Counted from the stretch's first letter, positions 1-8,579 are shown. The stretch: 64,000 nt of DNA from Minisyncoccus sp023229485 (GCA_041663645.1 JBAYMH010000004.1:21259-85258); one strand, 5' to 3'. The notes: a model not told the origin generated them from the letters alone. Numbers and translations: made by a program.

Positions 1-2
1 GA

Positions 3-1334
3 AAATGTAATTTTCCAGAAATAGATTTTGGACCTTCAATTCATTTCGATTCTTCAAAATGTATTGACTGTAAGAATTGCGTAGAGGTGTGTTCCAAGCA
101 AAATGTTAACTTTTTAGAGGTTCGGGAGGAGGGTTCTTTTTTTCAAATTTGTCCTTCTCGAAATAAAGAACGAGATTGTGTGTATTGTGGTCAGTGCGTT
201 GTCCATTGTCCGACTGGAGCTTTTCAGGAGGTTGATGCTATTAAGCTTGTTGAGGATGCAATAAAAGACGTAACAAAAATAGTTGTTTTTCAAATTGCCC
301 CTGCTGTTAGGACTAGTATTGGTGAAGAATTTGGGATGGGTTATGGTGTAATCGCGACTGAGAAAATAGTTGCGGGAATTAGAAAACTTGGGATTAATAA
401 TGTTTTTGATGTTTCGGCAGCGGCAGATATCGTTACTATGGAGGAGGCTGAGGAGCTTATTTGGAGAATTTCGAATGGAGGCGTTTTGCCGATGTTTACT
501 TCCTGTTGTCCAGCTTGGGTAAAATACTTGGAGTTTTATCATCCTGAATTGATTCCTAATTTAACTAGTGTTAGAAGTCCTCAGGTTTTGTTTGGTGGAT
601 TAACGAAAACTTTTTGGGCTAGTAAGCAAGAAATAGATCCTAAAAATATTTTCGTTGTTTCTATAATGCCTTGCACGGCAAAAAAATATGAAATAAGAAG
701 AGAAGAGAATCTTGTTGATGGTATGAATCCTGTTGATGCTGTTCTGACAACGTATGAATTAGCCTGTATGTTTAAAAAGAATAATATTGATTTAAAGAAT
801 ATTGAACCAGAAAATATGACTCCATTATGGGGAGATGCAACTGGTGCGGGAGTCATTTATGGAACTAGTGGAGGAGTAACTGAATCGGCATTGAGGACGG
901 CTGTATTTAAGTTAACTGGTAAAAATCCTGAGACAATCGAGTTTACTTCATTGCGAGGGCTTGATGAATCAAAAGAGGCGAGTGTAAAAATCGGTGATTT
1001 GACTTTAAAGGTTGCGGTCGTTAATGGATTGTCTAATGCCGAAAAACTAATTGAGAAGATAAGAGACAATCCTGATTTATATCATTATATTGAAGTTATG
1101 GCTTGTCCTGGAGGATGTATTGGCGGAGGTGGGCAGCCGCTACCTACAGATAGTAAAATTAGAAAGCTGAGATCAGAGGGATTGTATAAAATAGATCAAG
1201 GTAAGCAAAAAAGATTGGCACATGAAAGTGTTTTGGTAGATGGTATTTATAAAGAATATTTAGATAACGAGGAAAATATTCATAAAGTATGTCATACTAG
1301 ATATGGAAAAAAAGAGAAAGAAAATAATTTTTAA
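3..1334 (+). CDS. [FeFe] hydrogenase catalytic subunit, 5' end cut by window
   Basis: Catalyses reversible proton reduction to H2 with ferredoxin-type electrons, in the cytoplasm. The frame is open from the first bases. The GTG at 87 is not the real start, because in-frame codons upstream encode the first half of a CxxCxxCxxxC [4Fe-4S] motif (codons at 60, 69, 78 and 90). A second cluster motif, CVYCGQCVVHCP, follows. All three H-cluster signatures are present: TSCCPAW (near 498), MPCTAKKYE (near 666) and the EVMACPGGCIGGGGQP segment (near 1090). The C-terminus looks like the iron-hydrogenase small-subunit domain ending in CHTRYG. The type is a monomeric hydrogenase with at least two FeS clusters; further N-terminal domains may lie outside the window. 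Confidence 0.93.
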   Translation, partial: KCNFPEIDFGPSIHFDSSKCIDCKNCVEVCSKQNVNFLEVREEGSFFQICPSRNKERDCVYCGQCVVHCPTGAFQEVDAIKLVEDAIKDVTKIVVFQIAPAVRTSIGEEFGMGYGVIATEKIVAGIRKLGINNVFDVSAAADIVTMEEAEELIWRISNGGVLPMFTSCCPAWVKYLEFYHPELIPNLTSVRSPQVLFGGLTKTFWASKQEIDPKNIFVVSIMPCTAKKYEIRREENLVDGMNPVDAVLTTYELACMFKKNNIDLKNIEPENMTPLWGDATGAGVIYGTSGGVTESALRTAVFKLTGKNPETIEFTSLRGLDESKEASVKIGDLTLKVAVVNGLSNAEKLIEKIRDNPDLYHYIEVMACPGGCIGGGGQPLPTDSKIRKLRSEGLYKIDQGKQKRLAHESVLVDGIYKEYLDNEENIHKVCHTRYGKKEKENNF

Positions 1335-1346
1335 ATAAGTAAAATT

Positions 1347-1853
1347 ATGAATCAATCAAAAGTAGTTGCTATTTCAAGGGATTATTCGATGTTGATTAAT
1401 TTTGCGGTAATCTTATCTTTAATCGTTTTAGCTCCATTGCTTTCAAATCAAATATTGACCGGAACTTTAGTAAATTCTTTGTTAGTTGTATCGGTTTTTT
1501 TATTTGGTTTTAGTGGGGCATTTTTATTAGTATTTATACCGAGTATTATTTCTTGGTTTTTAGGATTATTACCCCTTGCAATGGGTCCAATGATTCCTTT
1601 TATATTTGTAGGAAATTTAATTTTTATCGGTGTTATTGGTATAATAAAAGATAAAAATTATTGGTTGGGATTTGTTGCGGCTAGTGCAAAGGCTGTTTTT
1701 CTTTTTGTATCTAGTTATGTTTTGTTTAATTTTTTTGTCGGAGGAAATAATGCAAAAATAGTAGCTTCGATGATGGGATATGTACAAGTATTAACTGCTA
1801 GCTTGGGAGTGGTATTGGCATATGGAGTTTTAAAAATATTAAAAAGGATTTAA
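1347..1853 (+). CDS. Small polytopic membrane protein (ECF S-component-like)
   Basis: 168 residues with about five hydrophobic helices and almost no polar loops, starting 12 nt after the hydrogenase stop, so probably co-transcribed with it. Helix spacing and size resemble substrate-binding (S) components of ECF transporters, but I see no diagnostic motif and no ECF ATPase nearby. The position next to a hydrogenase suggests a linked membrane role; this is inference only. Function unknown. Confidence 0.7.
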   Translation: MNQSKVVAISRDYSMLINFAVILSLIVLAPLLSNQILTGTLVNSLLVVSVFLFGFSGAFLLVFIPSIISWFLGLLPLAMGPMIPFIFVGNLIFIGVIGIIKDKNYWLGFVAASAKAVFLFVSSYVLFNFFVGGNNAKIVASMMGYVQVLTASLGVVLAYGVLKILKRI

Positions 1854-1881
1854 TAATAATAAATAAAAAAAGAATAAAAAA

Positions 1882-2211
1882 ATGACATTTCAAGAATATC
1901 AAGATGAGGCAAGAAAAACTGCAATTTATCCCAATATAGATAGTAATTTTATTTATCCTACACTTGGATTAGTCGGTGAAGCAGGAGAGGTTGCCGAAAA
2001 GATAAAAAAAGTAATTCGTGATGATAACTATCAAATCAGTGATGAGAAGAGAATTGAGCTTGGAAAAGAACTTGGAGATGTTCTTTGGTATATTGCTAAT
2101 CTTTCAAAAGAGTTAGGACTTTCTCTTGAGGATGTTGCTGGTAGAAATTTGGAAAAATTAAAATCTCGTCAGCAAAGGAATGAGCTGGGTGGAAGTGGAG
2201 ATAATAGATAG
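1882..2211 (+). CDS. MazG-like nucleotide pyrophosphohydrolase
   Basis: 109 residues forming one all-alpha MazG-type domain, expected to hydrolyse NTPs or dNTPs to the monophosphate and PPi with Mg2+. The metal-binding pattern is visible as GEAGEVAEKIKK (EExxE-like) followed by ELGDVLWYIANL with the conserved E..D pair. Length fits the single-domain house-cleaning members, not the two-domain MazG. It stands alone after the membrane protein and is followed immediately by a structured repeat. Confidence 0.88.
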   Translation: MTFQEYQDEARKTAIYPNIDSNFIYPTLGLVGEAGEVAEKIKKVIRDDNYQISDEKRIELGKELGDVLWYIANLSKELGLSLEDVAGRNLEKLKSRQQRNELGGSGDNR

Positions 2212-2430
2212 GGAGAAGGATTGTGTAAAATTTAGAATGGAGTCGTAATTCTTCTTAATATATTCTTTTTCTTCGACATAAATTCTTTGCTAAGAATTTA
2301 ACTGCTTGCTTTCAGTCAAAGCAAGAGGCGAAGAAAAAGAAATATTAAGACGAGTTACTTAGTAGAAAATTTGAACGTGCCAAGGGGTGAAGGGGTGGAA
2401 TATGGTAGATTGTTTCACAATCTTTTAGTG
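2212..2430 (+). repeat. ~220 bp structured repeat, copy 1
   Basis: Starts 1 nt after the MazG-like stop codon. It shares both ends with the copy at 4686-4900: a 5' block GGAGAAGGATTGYGTAAAAT and a 3' block with AACGTGCCAARGGG, GTGGAATAYGGTAGATTG and a hairpin. The 3' hairpin (AGATTG 2407-2412, loop TTTCA, CAATCT 2418-2423, then T3) looks like a weak intrinsic terminator, and G:U exchanges in copy 2 keep it paired. The middle holds a three-way-junction element read on the minus strand. No ORF. The gap 2431-2472 shows only AT-rich upstream sequence of the next gene. Confidence 0.8.
2254..2349 (-). repeat. Three-way-junction hairpin element R1
   Basis: Closing stem of about 21 bp between 2254-2275 and 2329-2349. 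Inside are two perfect hairpins read on the minus strand: P2, 8 bp at 2305-2325 with loop GACTG, and P3, 8 bp at 2280-2299 with loop AGCA followed by AT. The element at 4726-4824 has the same layout and loops with different stem sequences. Same family as the elements in the tRNA region at 31.7-32.4 kb, in opposite orientation. Confidence 0.75.
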
Positions 2431-2472
2431 GAGGTGTTTTTAAAGGTAAATTATAAAAATAATATATAAAAT

Positions 2473-2751
2473 ATGGAAAGTAAAAATTTTGCTATGTCTA
2501 TTTTAGATAACTATGTTAAAAAAATTAGCTCAAGCTGGTGGGATATTTTTATTACTGGGTTATTGTTTTTTATTTTTGGATTAATTTTTATTATTTGGCC
2601 AGAAGAAGCCGTAATGTTTATTGCTTATATTGTTGGCATTGTGGCGATACTTGTTGGAGTATCAATTATGTATAACTCTTTTAAAGTAAAAAATATTGAG
2701 AAGAATTATAAAAAAATGAAAGAAGACTTATTGGGTAAATTTTTTGATTAA
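2473..2751 (+). CDS. DUF308/HdeD-like small membrane protein
   Basis: 92 residues with a short basic N-terminus, two or three hydrophobic helices (about residues 20-66) and a lysine-rich cytoplasmic tail. The pattern GLIFIIWPEEAVMFIAYIVG matches one half-unit of the HdeD/DUF308 family, which usually has six helices, so this is a short version. Function unknown. The stop overlaps the leader of the next gene by a few bases, suggesting one operon. Confidence 0.7.
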   Translation: MESKNFAMSILDNYVKKISSSWWDIFITGLLFFIFGLIFIIWPEEAVMFIAYIVGIVAILVGVSIMYNSFKVKNIEKNYKKMKEDLLGKFFD

Positions 2752-2755
2752 TTTT

Positions 2756-3601
2756 ATGCAAGAGAAGAGTTATGTTATAAATGCGTCAGGCGAAAAGGAG
2801 CTTTTTTCTGAAAAGAAATTTTCTAGTTCTATTAAGCGTGCTGGTGCTTCGGGAGTTGTTGTGTCTAAAGTATTAAGTGATGTTAAAAAAAATATTTTTC
2901 CTGATATAAAGACTTCTGAAATTTTTAAATTAGCTAAATCTTCTCTTGAGAAAGAACAACTAAAATTTGCTTTAAGGTTTAGTCTTAAAGAATCAATAAA
3001 AAGCTTGGGGCCAGCTGGATTCTTTTTTGAAAAGTATATAGCTGAGGTATTTAAACAATACGGGTACGAAATAAAAGTTGATCAAACGATTTCTGGTAAG
3101 TGTATTAATTACGAGATGGATATTATCGCTAAAAAGGATAAAGTAATTTATTTAGGTGAATGCAAGTATCGGAATCGGGCTGGGGAAAAAATAGATGTAA
3201 ATGTCTGCTTAAAGGAGTTTGCTTTACTTTATGATGTGCGTAGTGGTAATTATTTTTCTGGTAGTCCGGACTGTTCTATCCAGAGCTTGATTGTCACAAA
3301 TACCAAATTTACCGAACAGGCTATTAAATATGCTGAATGTAAAAGAATTTATTTGCTTGGCTGGCGATATCCAAAAGAGGGGGGACTAGAAAAGTTAATA
3401 GAAGATAAAAAGCTATATCCAATTACTATTCTTCCTTCTTTCAAAAAATATTTGATGGATTTTTTTGTTAGTAAAAACATGATGTTGGCGAAAGATGTTT
3501 TGGAAATAAAAGATATTGTAAAATTTGCAGAAACAGCTAAGATATCTAAAAAAAGCATAAACGATTTATATCGTGACGCTAGAGCATTGTTAGAAGATTA
3601 A
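2756..3601 (+). CDS. ATP-cone plus Mrr-like restriction endonuclease-fold protein
   Basis: 281 residues from ATG 2756; an upstream in-frame TTG at 2744 would overlap the preceding gene and has no better ribosome site. Residues 1-85 resemble an ATP-cone nucleotide-sensing domain (VINASGEKELFSEKKF start). Residues about 95-200 carry a PD-(D/E)xK nuclease core of the Mrr type: FFEKYIAEVF, then MDIIAKK and GECKYRN, giving the D...ExK triad. A helical tail follows. Such fusions suggest a nucleotide-regulated DNA nuclease in repair or defence; substrate unknown. No methyltransferase is adjacent, so it is not an ordinary type II system. Confidence 0.75.
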   Translation: MQEKSYVINASGEKELFSEKKFSSSIKRAGASGVVVSKVLSDVKKNIFPDIKTSEIFKLAKSSLEKEQLKFALRFSLKESIKSLGPAGFFFEKYIAEVFKQYGYEIKVDQTISGKCINYEMDIIAKKDKVIYLGECKYRNRAGEKIDVNVCLKEFALLYDVRSGNYFSGSPDCSIQSLIVTNTKFTEQAIKYAECKRIYLLGWRYPKEGGLEKLIEDKKLYPITILPSFKKYLMDFFVSKNMMLAKDVLEIKDIVKFAETAKISKKSINDLYRDARALLED

Positions 3602-3613
3602 GATTTTAAAATT

Positions 3614-4681
3614 ATGTCACTTCATATAGGTATTGTTGGGCTTCCTAACGTGGGGAAGTCCACTTTGTTTCAATCGATTACGAAAAAGCAAGTTGATCGT
3701 AGTAATTATCCTTTTTGTACAATAGACCCAAACGTGGGTGTCGTTGCTGTTCCTGATGATAGAGTAGATAAATTAGCTAGTTTAACGAATTCAGCAAAAA
3801 AAATATATACAACTATTGAGTTTGTTGATATTGCTGGATTGGTAGAGGGGGCAAGTCAGGGGGAGGGATTAGGAAATAAGTTTTTGGCAAACATAAGAGA
3901 AGTTGATGCCATTGTTTATGTACTTAGGGCATTTAAGAATGAGAACGTGGTTAATGTAAGATCGGAAATAAATGTCCTGAAGGATAAGGATATTTTGGAT
4001 ACCGAAATGATTTTGAAAGACATGGAAACTGTCGAAAAAAGATTAGATTCTTTGGGAAGAGATGCTAAGTCGGGAGATAAAAAGACATTGAAGGAGTTTG
4101 AGGCGTTGAAAAAAGTATATGAATTACTTAAAGATGGAAAAATAATTTCAGAATATGCCTGGGACGATGAAGAAGAAAAAATAATTAAAAGTTATCAGTT
4201 ATTATCCTCAAAGCCACGTATATATTTATTGAATGGCAATAATGAGGATATTTCTAACGAAGTGCGAGATGTTTTTAAGAAAAATAATTGGAATTTTTTA
4301 ATAATCAATATTCTAGATCAGTCTGAGGCTTCTGAACTTTCTCCTGAAGAAAGAGAAGAGTTTGGATTACCGAAGGAATTAAGTCTTGATGGCTTGATTA
4401 AAGAATGTTACAAGCTCTTGAATCTTATAACATTTTTTACTACTGGAGCTGATGAGACTAGAGCTTGGACGCTTTATAATGGAGATAAAGCTCCAAAGGC
4501 AGGAGGTGCTATTCATAGTGATTTCGAAGAATTTTTTATAAGAGCTGAAGTCGTTAGTTTTGAAAAATTGATTGAACAAAATGGTTTTGCTGGTGCAAGA
4601 GAAAAAGGCTTGATTAGGACCGAGGGAAAGGAATATGTTGTGAGAGATGGAGATGTTATTGAAATAAAAAGTGGAAAATAA
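3614..4681 (+). CDS. ychF: YchF/OLA1-type P-loop ATPase
   Basis: 355 residues, full length. The Obg-related G domain has G1 GLPNVGKSTLF, the switch region NYPFCTIDPNVG and G3 DIAGLVEGASQGEGLGN. A central coiled insertion (about residues 125-200) is followed by a C-terminal TGS domain from FFTTGADETRAWT to the end, with RAEVVSFEKL. The G4 site reads LLNGNNED rather than NKxD, as expected for this family, which prefers ATP. It binds ribosomes and is linked to redox stress control. It starts 12 nt after the nuclease gene and is followed at once by structured repeat copy 2. Confidence 0.95.
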   Translation: MSLHIGIVGLPNVGKSTLFQSITKKQVDRSNYPFCTIDPNVGVVAVPDDRVDKLASLTNSAKKIYTTIEFVDIAGLVEGASQGEGLGNKFLANIREVDAIVYVLRAFKNENVVNVRSEINVLKDKDILDTEMILKDMETVEKRLDSLGRDAKSGDKKTLKEFEALKKVYELLKDGKIISEYAWDDEEEKIIKSYQLLSSKPRIYLLNGNNEDISNEVRDVFKKNNWNFLIINILDQSEASELSPEEREEFGLPKELSLDGLIKECYKLLNLITFFTTGADETRAWTLYNGDKAPKAGGAIHSDFEEFFIRAEVVSFEKLIEQNGFAGAREKGLIRTEGKEYVVRDGDVIEIKSGK

Positions 4682-4685
4682 GAGA

Positions 4686-4900
4686 GGAGAAGGATTGCGT
4701 AAAATTTAAATAAGTTCGTAATCTTTTTAAATGCTTTCCTTTTGCCATACACAAATTTTCTGCTGAAAATTTGCCTTACTTTATTTTCAGTCAAAATAAA
4801 AGGTGTCAAAAGGAAACATTTAAAATGTTGCGTTTATGAAATTTTAACGTGCCAAAGGGAGAAGAGTGGAATACGGTAGATTGTTTCACGATTTTTTAAA
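4686..4900 (+). repeat. ~220 bp structured repeat, copy 2
   Basis: Second copy of the repeat at 2212-2430, again directly after a stop codon. End blocks are nearly identical, while the middle has changed sequence and kept pairing. The 3' hairpin at 4878-4894 (AGATTG, TTTCA, CGATTT) pairs through G:U where copy 1 has Watson-Crick pairs. The rest of the gap (4901-4950) is AT-rich with no clear promoter. Confidence 0.8.
4726..4824 (-). repeat. Three-way-junction hairpin element R2
   Basis: Closing stem 4726-4744 with 4807-4824 (one bulge). On the minus strand P2 is 8 bp at 4780-4800 with loop GACTG, and P3 is 9 bp at 4752-4773 with loop AGCA. Compared with R1 at 2254-2349, almost every stem position differs yet pairs, and both loops are unchanged. 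That is strong covariation for a selected or copied structure. Confidence 0.75.
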
Positions 4901-4950
4901 TGTAATTTTTGAAGAGCAAGAATGAACAATAATAAAAATTAAGGGTAAAT

Positions 4951-6207
4951 ATGTTTAGTGAAAATGAAAAATATGATTGTATGGTGATTGGAGGGGGGCC
5001 AGCAGGGATGATGGCGGCTATTCGTGTTGGGGAACTTCAGGGAAAAGTATTGCTTTTGGAGAAAAATAAAGCACTTGGGGAAAAATTGCTTTTAACGGGA
5101 GACTCAAGATGCAATATTAGTCATCTGGAAAAGAGTAATAAAGATTTTTCTTTGAAGTATGGAAAGCAAGGAGATTTTTTGTTGTCTTCTTTTTCTGTTT
5201 TTGGGCCTAAAAAGACTTTTGAGTTTTTTGAAAAAAACGGATTGCCTTTGAATACAGAAAATGATGGTAGAATTTTTCCAAAGAGCAATAAAGCAATGGA
5301 CGTTTTGAGTAAGCTAACAGAGCTTTTGGGTAAAAACAAAGTAGATATTTTATTGGATTCGGAGGTAAAAGACTTCGTTGTTAAAAATAATAGAATTGAA
5401 AAAATTATTTTGAATAATGGAATAGAACTCGTTGCCAAAAATTATATTTTAACTACTGGAGGCAAGTCCTATTCTTTTACTGGATCTGATGGGTCTGGTT
5501 TTGTTTTTGCAAAAAAAATTGGACATAGTATTATGCCTGTTTGCCCTGCCTTGTCGCCGATCAAATTAAAGGAAGCTTGGGTTAGGGACTTGGCTGGGAT
5601 TTCATTACAAGGAGTGGCTATTTCATTTTTTCAGAATGGCAAGAGAATTTTGAAGGGAAATGGTAGTATTCTTTTTACTCATTTCGGAATAACAGGTCCA
5701 GTAATTTTGAATATCAGTAATGCGGTTAGCGATTATACCCAAAAGGGTGAGATAATGATATTTTTGGATTTATTTCCGAATAAAAGCATGGATGTTTTAA
5801 AAAATGAATTAATAGGCATAATTGAATATAATGGAAATAGGTCAATAAAGAATATCTTAAATTATTTATTGCCAGAAAAAATATGCTTAGTGGTTTTGAG
5901 TTTATGTAACATTGATACTGGTAAAAAAGGAATAAGAATTAGTAAGTCCGAAATTTTAAAGATTGTTAAGTCTATCAAAAATATTGAATTAAATTTTGAT
6001 GGGTTGATGGGATTTGATGTGGCAATGGTTACAAAGGGAGGAGTTTCTTTATCTGAGATAGATTCTAAAACTATGAAGTCAAAATTAATTAAAAATTTAT
6101 ATTTTGCGGGTGAGTTAATTGACTTGGTGGGCATATCTGGAGGTTATAATCTTCAGTTGTGTTGGACTACTGGATATGTGGCTGGTTCTTCAGCTATTAA
6201 TGATTAG
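4951..6207 (+). CDS. HI0933/BaiN-type NAD(P)/FAD oxidoreductase
   Basis: 418 residues, usual family length. The N-terminal Rossmann FAD site is VIGGGPAGMMAAIRVGE, followed by the family motif EKLLLTGDSRCNISH. A second FAD contact, LTTGGKSYSFTGSDGSG, lies near residue 168, and the C-terminal FAD motif NLYFAGELIDLVGISGGYN is complete. Flavoprotein of the YhiN family; the physiological substrate is not known. It is a single gene between repeat copy 2 and the typA promoter. Confidence 0.9.
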   Translation: MFSENEKYDCMVIGGGPAGMMAAIRVGELQGKVLLLEKNKALGEKLLLTGDSRCNISHLEKSNKDFSLKYGKQGDFLLSSFSVFGPKKTFEFFEKNGLPLNTENDGRIFPKSNKAMDVLSKLTELLGKNKVDILLDSEVKDFVVKNNRIEKIILNNGIELVAKNYILTTGGKSYSFTGSDGSGFVFAKKIGHSIMPVCPALSPIKLKEAWVRDLAGISLQGVAISFFQNGKRILKGNGSILFTHFGITGPVILNISNAVSDYTQKGEIMIFLDLFPNKSMDVLKNELIGIIEYNGNRSIKNILNYLLPEKICLVVLSLCNIDTGKKGIRISKSEILKIVKSIKNIELNFDGLMGFDVAMVTKGGVSLSEIDSKTMKSKLIKNLYFAGELIDLVGISGGYNLQLCWTTGYVAGSSAIND

Positions 6208-6228
6208 TGTTTTTTATTTGAAATTTTG

Positions 6229-6315
6229 TTGACTTTGTTGTCGTTTTATAGTATTATTATTGCAATATAATAAATAACTTATAGGAATTTACTTTCTGCT
6301 AGAGGCAGATTTTTT
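6229..6315 (+). promoter_or_regulatory. typA promoter and terminator-like leader hairpin
   Basis: TTGACT at 6229 and TATTAT at 6252, spaced 17 bp, predict a start near 6264. The ~58 nt leader contains TCTGC-TAGAG-GCAGA (6295-6309) followed by six T, which ends 6 nt before the typA ATG. A terminator-like hairpin over the ribosome site suggests attenuation or translation control. The stem is only 5 bp, so this part is tentative. Confidence 0.55.
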
Positions 6316-6321
6316 AATTGT

Positions 6322-8112
6322 ATGGAGATAAGAAATATCGCTATTATTGCACACGTAGATCATGGCAAGACGACGTTAACTGATGCTTTAATGAAGCAGA
6401 CAGGTATGGTTGAAGACGGGTTTAGCATGGATACAAATGATTTGGAAAAAGAGAGAGGTATTACTATTTATTCAAAAAATGGATCTTTGTTTTACAAAGA
6501 TACAAAAATAAATATTGTTGATACTCCTGGGCATGCTGATTTCGGTTCTGAGGTTGAGCGTGTCCTGCGTTCTATTGATTCTGTTTTATTGGTTGTTGAT
6601 GCTCAGGAAGGCCCCATGCCTCAAACAAAATTTGTTTTAAAAAAATCACTTGAATTAGGACTAAAGCCAATAGTTATTATCAATAAAATTGATAAGCCCG
6701 CTGCTGATCCTGAAGCTGCAAGAGAGATGGTTTATGAGTTATTTTTGGATTTAGGTGCGAATGATGAACAGTTAGATTTTCCTGTAATCTATGCAATTGG
6801 ACGAGAAGGTATTGCTAAGAAAAACCCAGCAGATGAGTCTAATGACTTAACTCCACTCTTGGACTTGATTTTGGAAAAAGTAAAACTAGCATCTTCAGAT
6901 GAATTATCTAAAAAGAAGTTGCGAGCACAACCATTTAATTTAGCTTATGATAATTTTTTGGGCAGAATGGCTATTACTAGAATATATGAAGGTAAATTAA
7001 AAAAAGGGGATGAAGTCTTTGTAAAAGGAATTTTGCCAGAAGCTAGAAAAGGAAAGATTGTAAAGATGTTTACTTTTAGAGGAATGGAGAGGGTTGAAAC
7101 AGATGAGGTTGAAGCTGGAGATGTTCTAATGTTTGCTGGAATTTCTGATATTAATATTGGAGAAACTATTTGTAGTGATCCAGAGCAAGAGGCTTTGCCA
7201 GTAATTACTATTGATGAGCCAACAATTTCCTTGAACTTTTTAGTTAATAATTCTCCATTTGCAGGGCGTGAAGGAAAATTCGTTACAAATAGACAAGTGA
7301 AAGAAAGGTTAGAAAAAGAACTTGAAGTAAACGTTGGATTAAAAGTTGATTTATCTGGCACTGATTTCTATAAGGTTTTTGGTAGAGGTGAATTACATAT
7401 CGCAATTTTATTAGAGCAGATGAGAAGAGAGGGGTATGAGTTGCAGGTTTCACAACCTCAGGTAATTATTAAAGAAGAAGCTGGAAAGAGATTTGAACCT
7501 TTTGAAGAGGTTACTATTGATGCTCCTGAAGATTGCTCGGGAATTGTTATTGAAAAATTGTCTAAGAGAAAAGGAATAATGAAGGAAATGAAACCTGAGT
7601 CTGGACACGTAAGATTAGTTTTTGAAATGCCAACTAGAGGATTATTAGGATATAAGCCGGACTTTGTGATTGATACAAAAGGTGAGGGAATTATTTCTAG
7701 TCGTGTAGTCGGATTTAGGCCATACGTTGGAGAAATTGAAAAAACTTCTGTTGGTTCTATGGTTTCTATGATGGCCGGAAAATCTTCTGGATTTTCATTA
7801 TTCAATCTTCAAGAGAGGGGCGAATTGTATATTGGACATGGAGTTGAACTTTACGAGGGAATGGTTATCGGGACTGTATCAAAAGGTAATGATATGGCTG
7901 TAAACCCAACCAAAGGAAAGGAACTTACTAATATGCGTGCGTCTGGATCTGATGAAGCGATAAGATTAATTCCACCAAAAGACCTGACTCTTGAACGAGG
8001 AATGAGTGTTATGAAGGGAGACGAATATCTTGAAATAACTCCTATGAATATCAGGCTTAGAAAACAGTATTTAACTGAAAACGATAGAATAAAAGCAAAA
8101 AGATCTAAATAG
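6322..8112 (+). CDS. typA: Translational GTPase TypA/BipA
   Basis: 596 residues. G motifs: AHVDHGKTTL (G1), ERGITIYSK (G2; the usual family sequence is ERGITILAK), DTPGHADFG (G3), NKIDKP (G4). The EF-G-like domains II, III and V follow, and then the BipA-specific C-terminal domain, including FNLQERGELYIGHG and GMVIGTVSKGNDMAVNP. It binds the ribosome A site and acts in assembly and stress adaptation. Monocistronic, with its own promoter and the bidirectional terminator at 8131. Confidence 0.96.
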   Translation: MEIRNIAIIAHVDHGKTTLTDALMKQTGMVEDGFSMDTNDLEKERGITIYSKNGSLFYKDTKINIVDTPGHADFGSEVERVLRSIDSVLLVVDAQEGPMPQTKFVLKKSLELGLKPIVIINKIDKPAADPEAAREMVYELFLDLGANDEQLDFPVIYAIGREGIAKKNPADESNDLTPLLDLILEKVKLASSDELSKKKLRAQPFNLAYDNFLGRMAITRIYEGKLKKGDEVFVKGILPEARKGKIVKMFTFRGMERVETDEVEAGDVLMFAGISDINIGETICSDPEQEALPVITIDEPTISLNFLVNNSPFAGREGKFVTNRQVKERLEKELEVNVGLKVDLSGTDFYKVFGRGELHIAILLEQMRREGYELQVSQPQVIIKEEAGKRFEPFEEVTIDAPEDCSGIVIEKLSKRKGIMKEMKPESGHVRLVFEMPTRGLLGYKPDFVIDTKGEGIISSRVVGFRPYVGEIEKTSVGSMVSMMAGKSSGFSLFNLQERGELYIGHGVELYEGMVIGTVSKGNDMAVNPTKGKELTNMRASGSDEAIRLIPPKDLTLERGMSVMKGDEYLEITPMNIRLRKQYLTENDRIKAKRSK

Positions 8113-8130
8113 ATAATTCGGAAATAAAAA

Positions 8131-8157
8131 AACAGGACGAGAGTCCTGTTTTTTTAT
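8131..8157. terminator. Bidirectional intrinsic terminator
   Basis: AACAGGAC, loop GAGA, GTCCTGTT, flanked by A7 on the left and T7 on the right. It serves the convergent typA and carbonic-anhydrase-like genes. Confidence 0.9.
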
Positions 8158-8159
8158 TA

Positions 8160-8579
8160 CTAAACTTTTTGAAATTCAATATCGTTGCCATCACTATCAT
8201 TCATTTGTGCCCAGACTTTAGTAACTATTACGTCAGGAAATCGTTCTTTGATAATAGCTTCTTCTTTCTCCATATCTTCTATTTGCTTGGTTTTTTCCTC
8301 TTCTGTATTTGCAAAATTGTATGAACTGTATGCACCGCAATCGCTATGATGTACGATAATGAAGTTTCTGGCTCCATGTTTTTCGTAAGATATTCCGATT
8401 TCATTTAAAATGAACTCTCTTACTTCTGGAGTTCCGTCGACAAGAGCTTTTCCTGAACCAGCATTTGAAATAACGTCGCAATCTCCAAAATAACAATTCT
8501 CTTTTATCCAATTTAAAGTTTTATTTTGTAGGCGGAAGTCCATACATTTTAACATCAGGTTGTTGCATTTATGAGACAT
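8160..8579 (-). CDS. Short beta-carbonic-anhydrase-like protein
   Basis: 139 residues. The zinc-ligand motifs of beta-carbonic anhydrases are visible: CMDFR (CxDxR) near residue 12 and HHSDCG (HxxC) near residue 77. The protein is shorter than typical enzymes (about 200 residues) and lacks recognisable C-terminal helices, so CO2 hydration is not assured; it may be a carbonic-anhydrase-fold protein with another role. Transcribed convergently to typA. The 63 bp gap to the nagZ gene upstream shows no clear promoter, so the two minus-strand genes may be co-transcribed. Confidence 0.75.
   Translation of the reverse strand: MSHKCNNLMLKCMDFRLQNKTLNWIKENCYFGDCDVISNAGSGKALVDGTPEVREFILNEIGISYEKHGARNFIIVHHSDCGAYSSYNFANTEEEKTKQIEDMEKEEAIIKERFPDVIVTKVWAQMNDSDGNDIEFQKV

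Noticed and set aside
2396..2430. A tRNA-Glu gene in the structured repeats
   Set aside because: D-arm-like and anticodon-arm-like pieces are present, but no T arm or acceptor helix can be formed.
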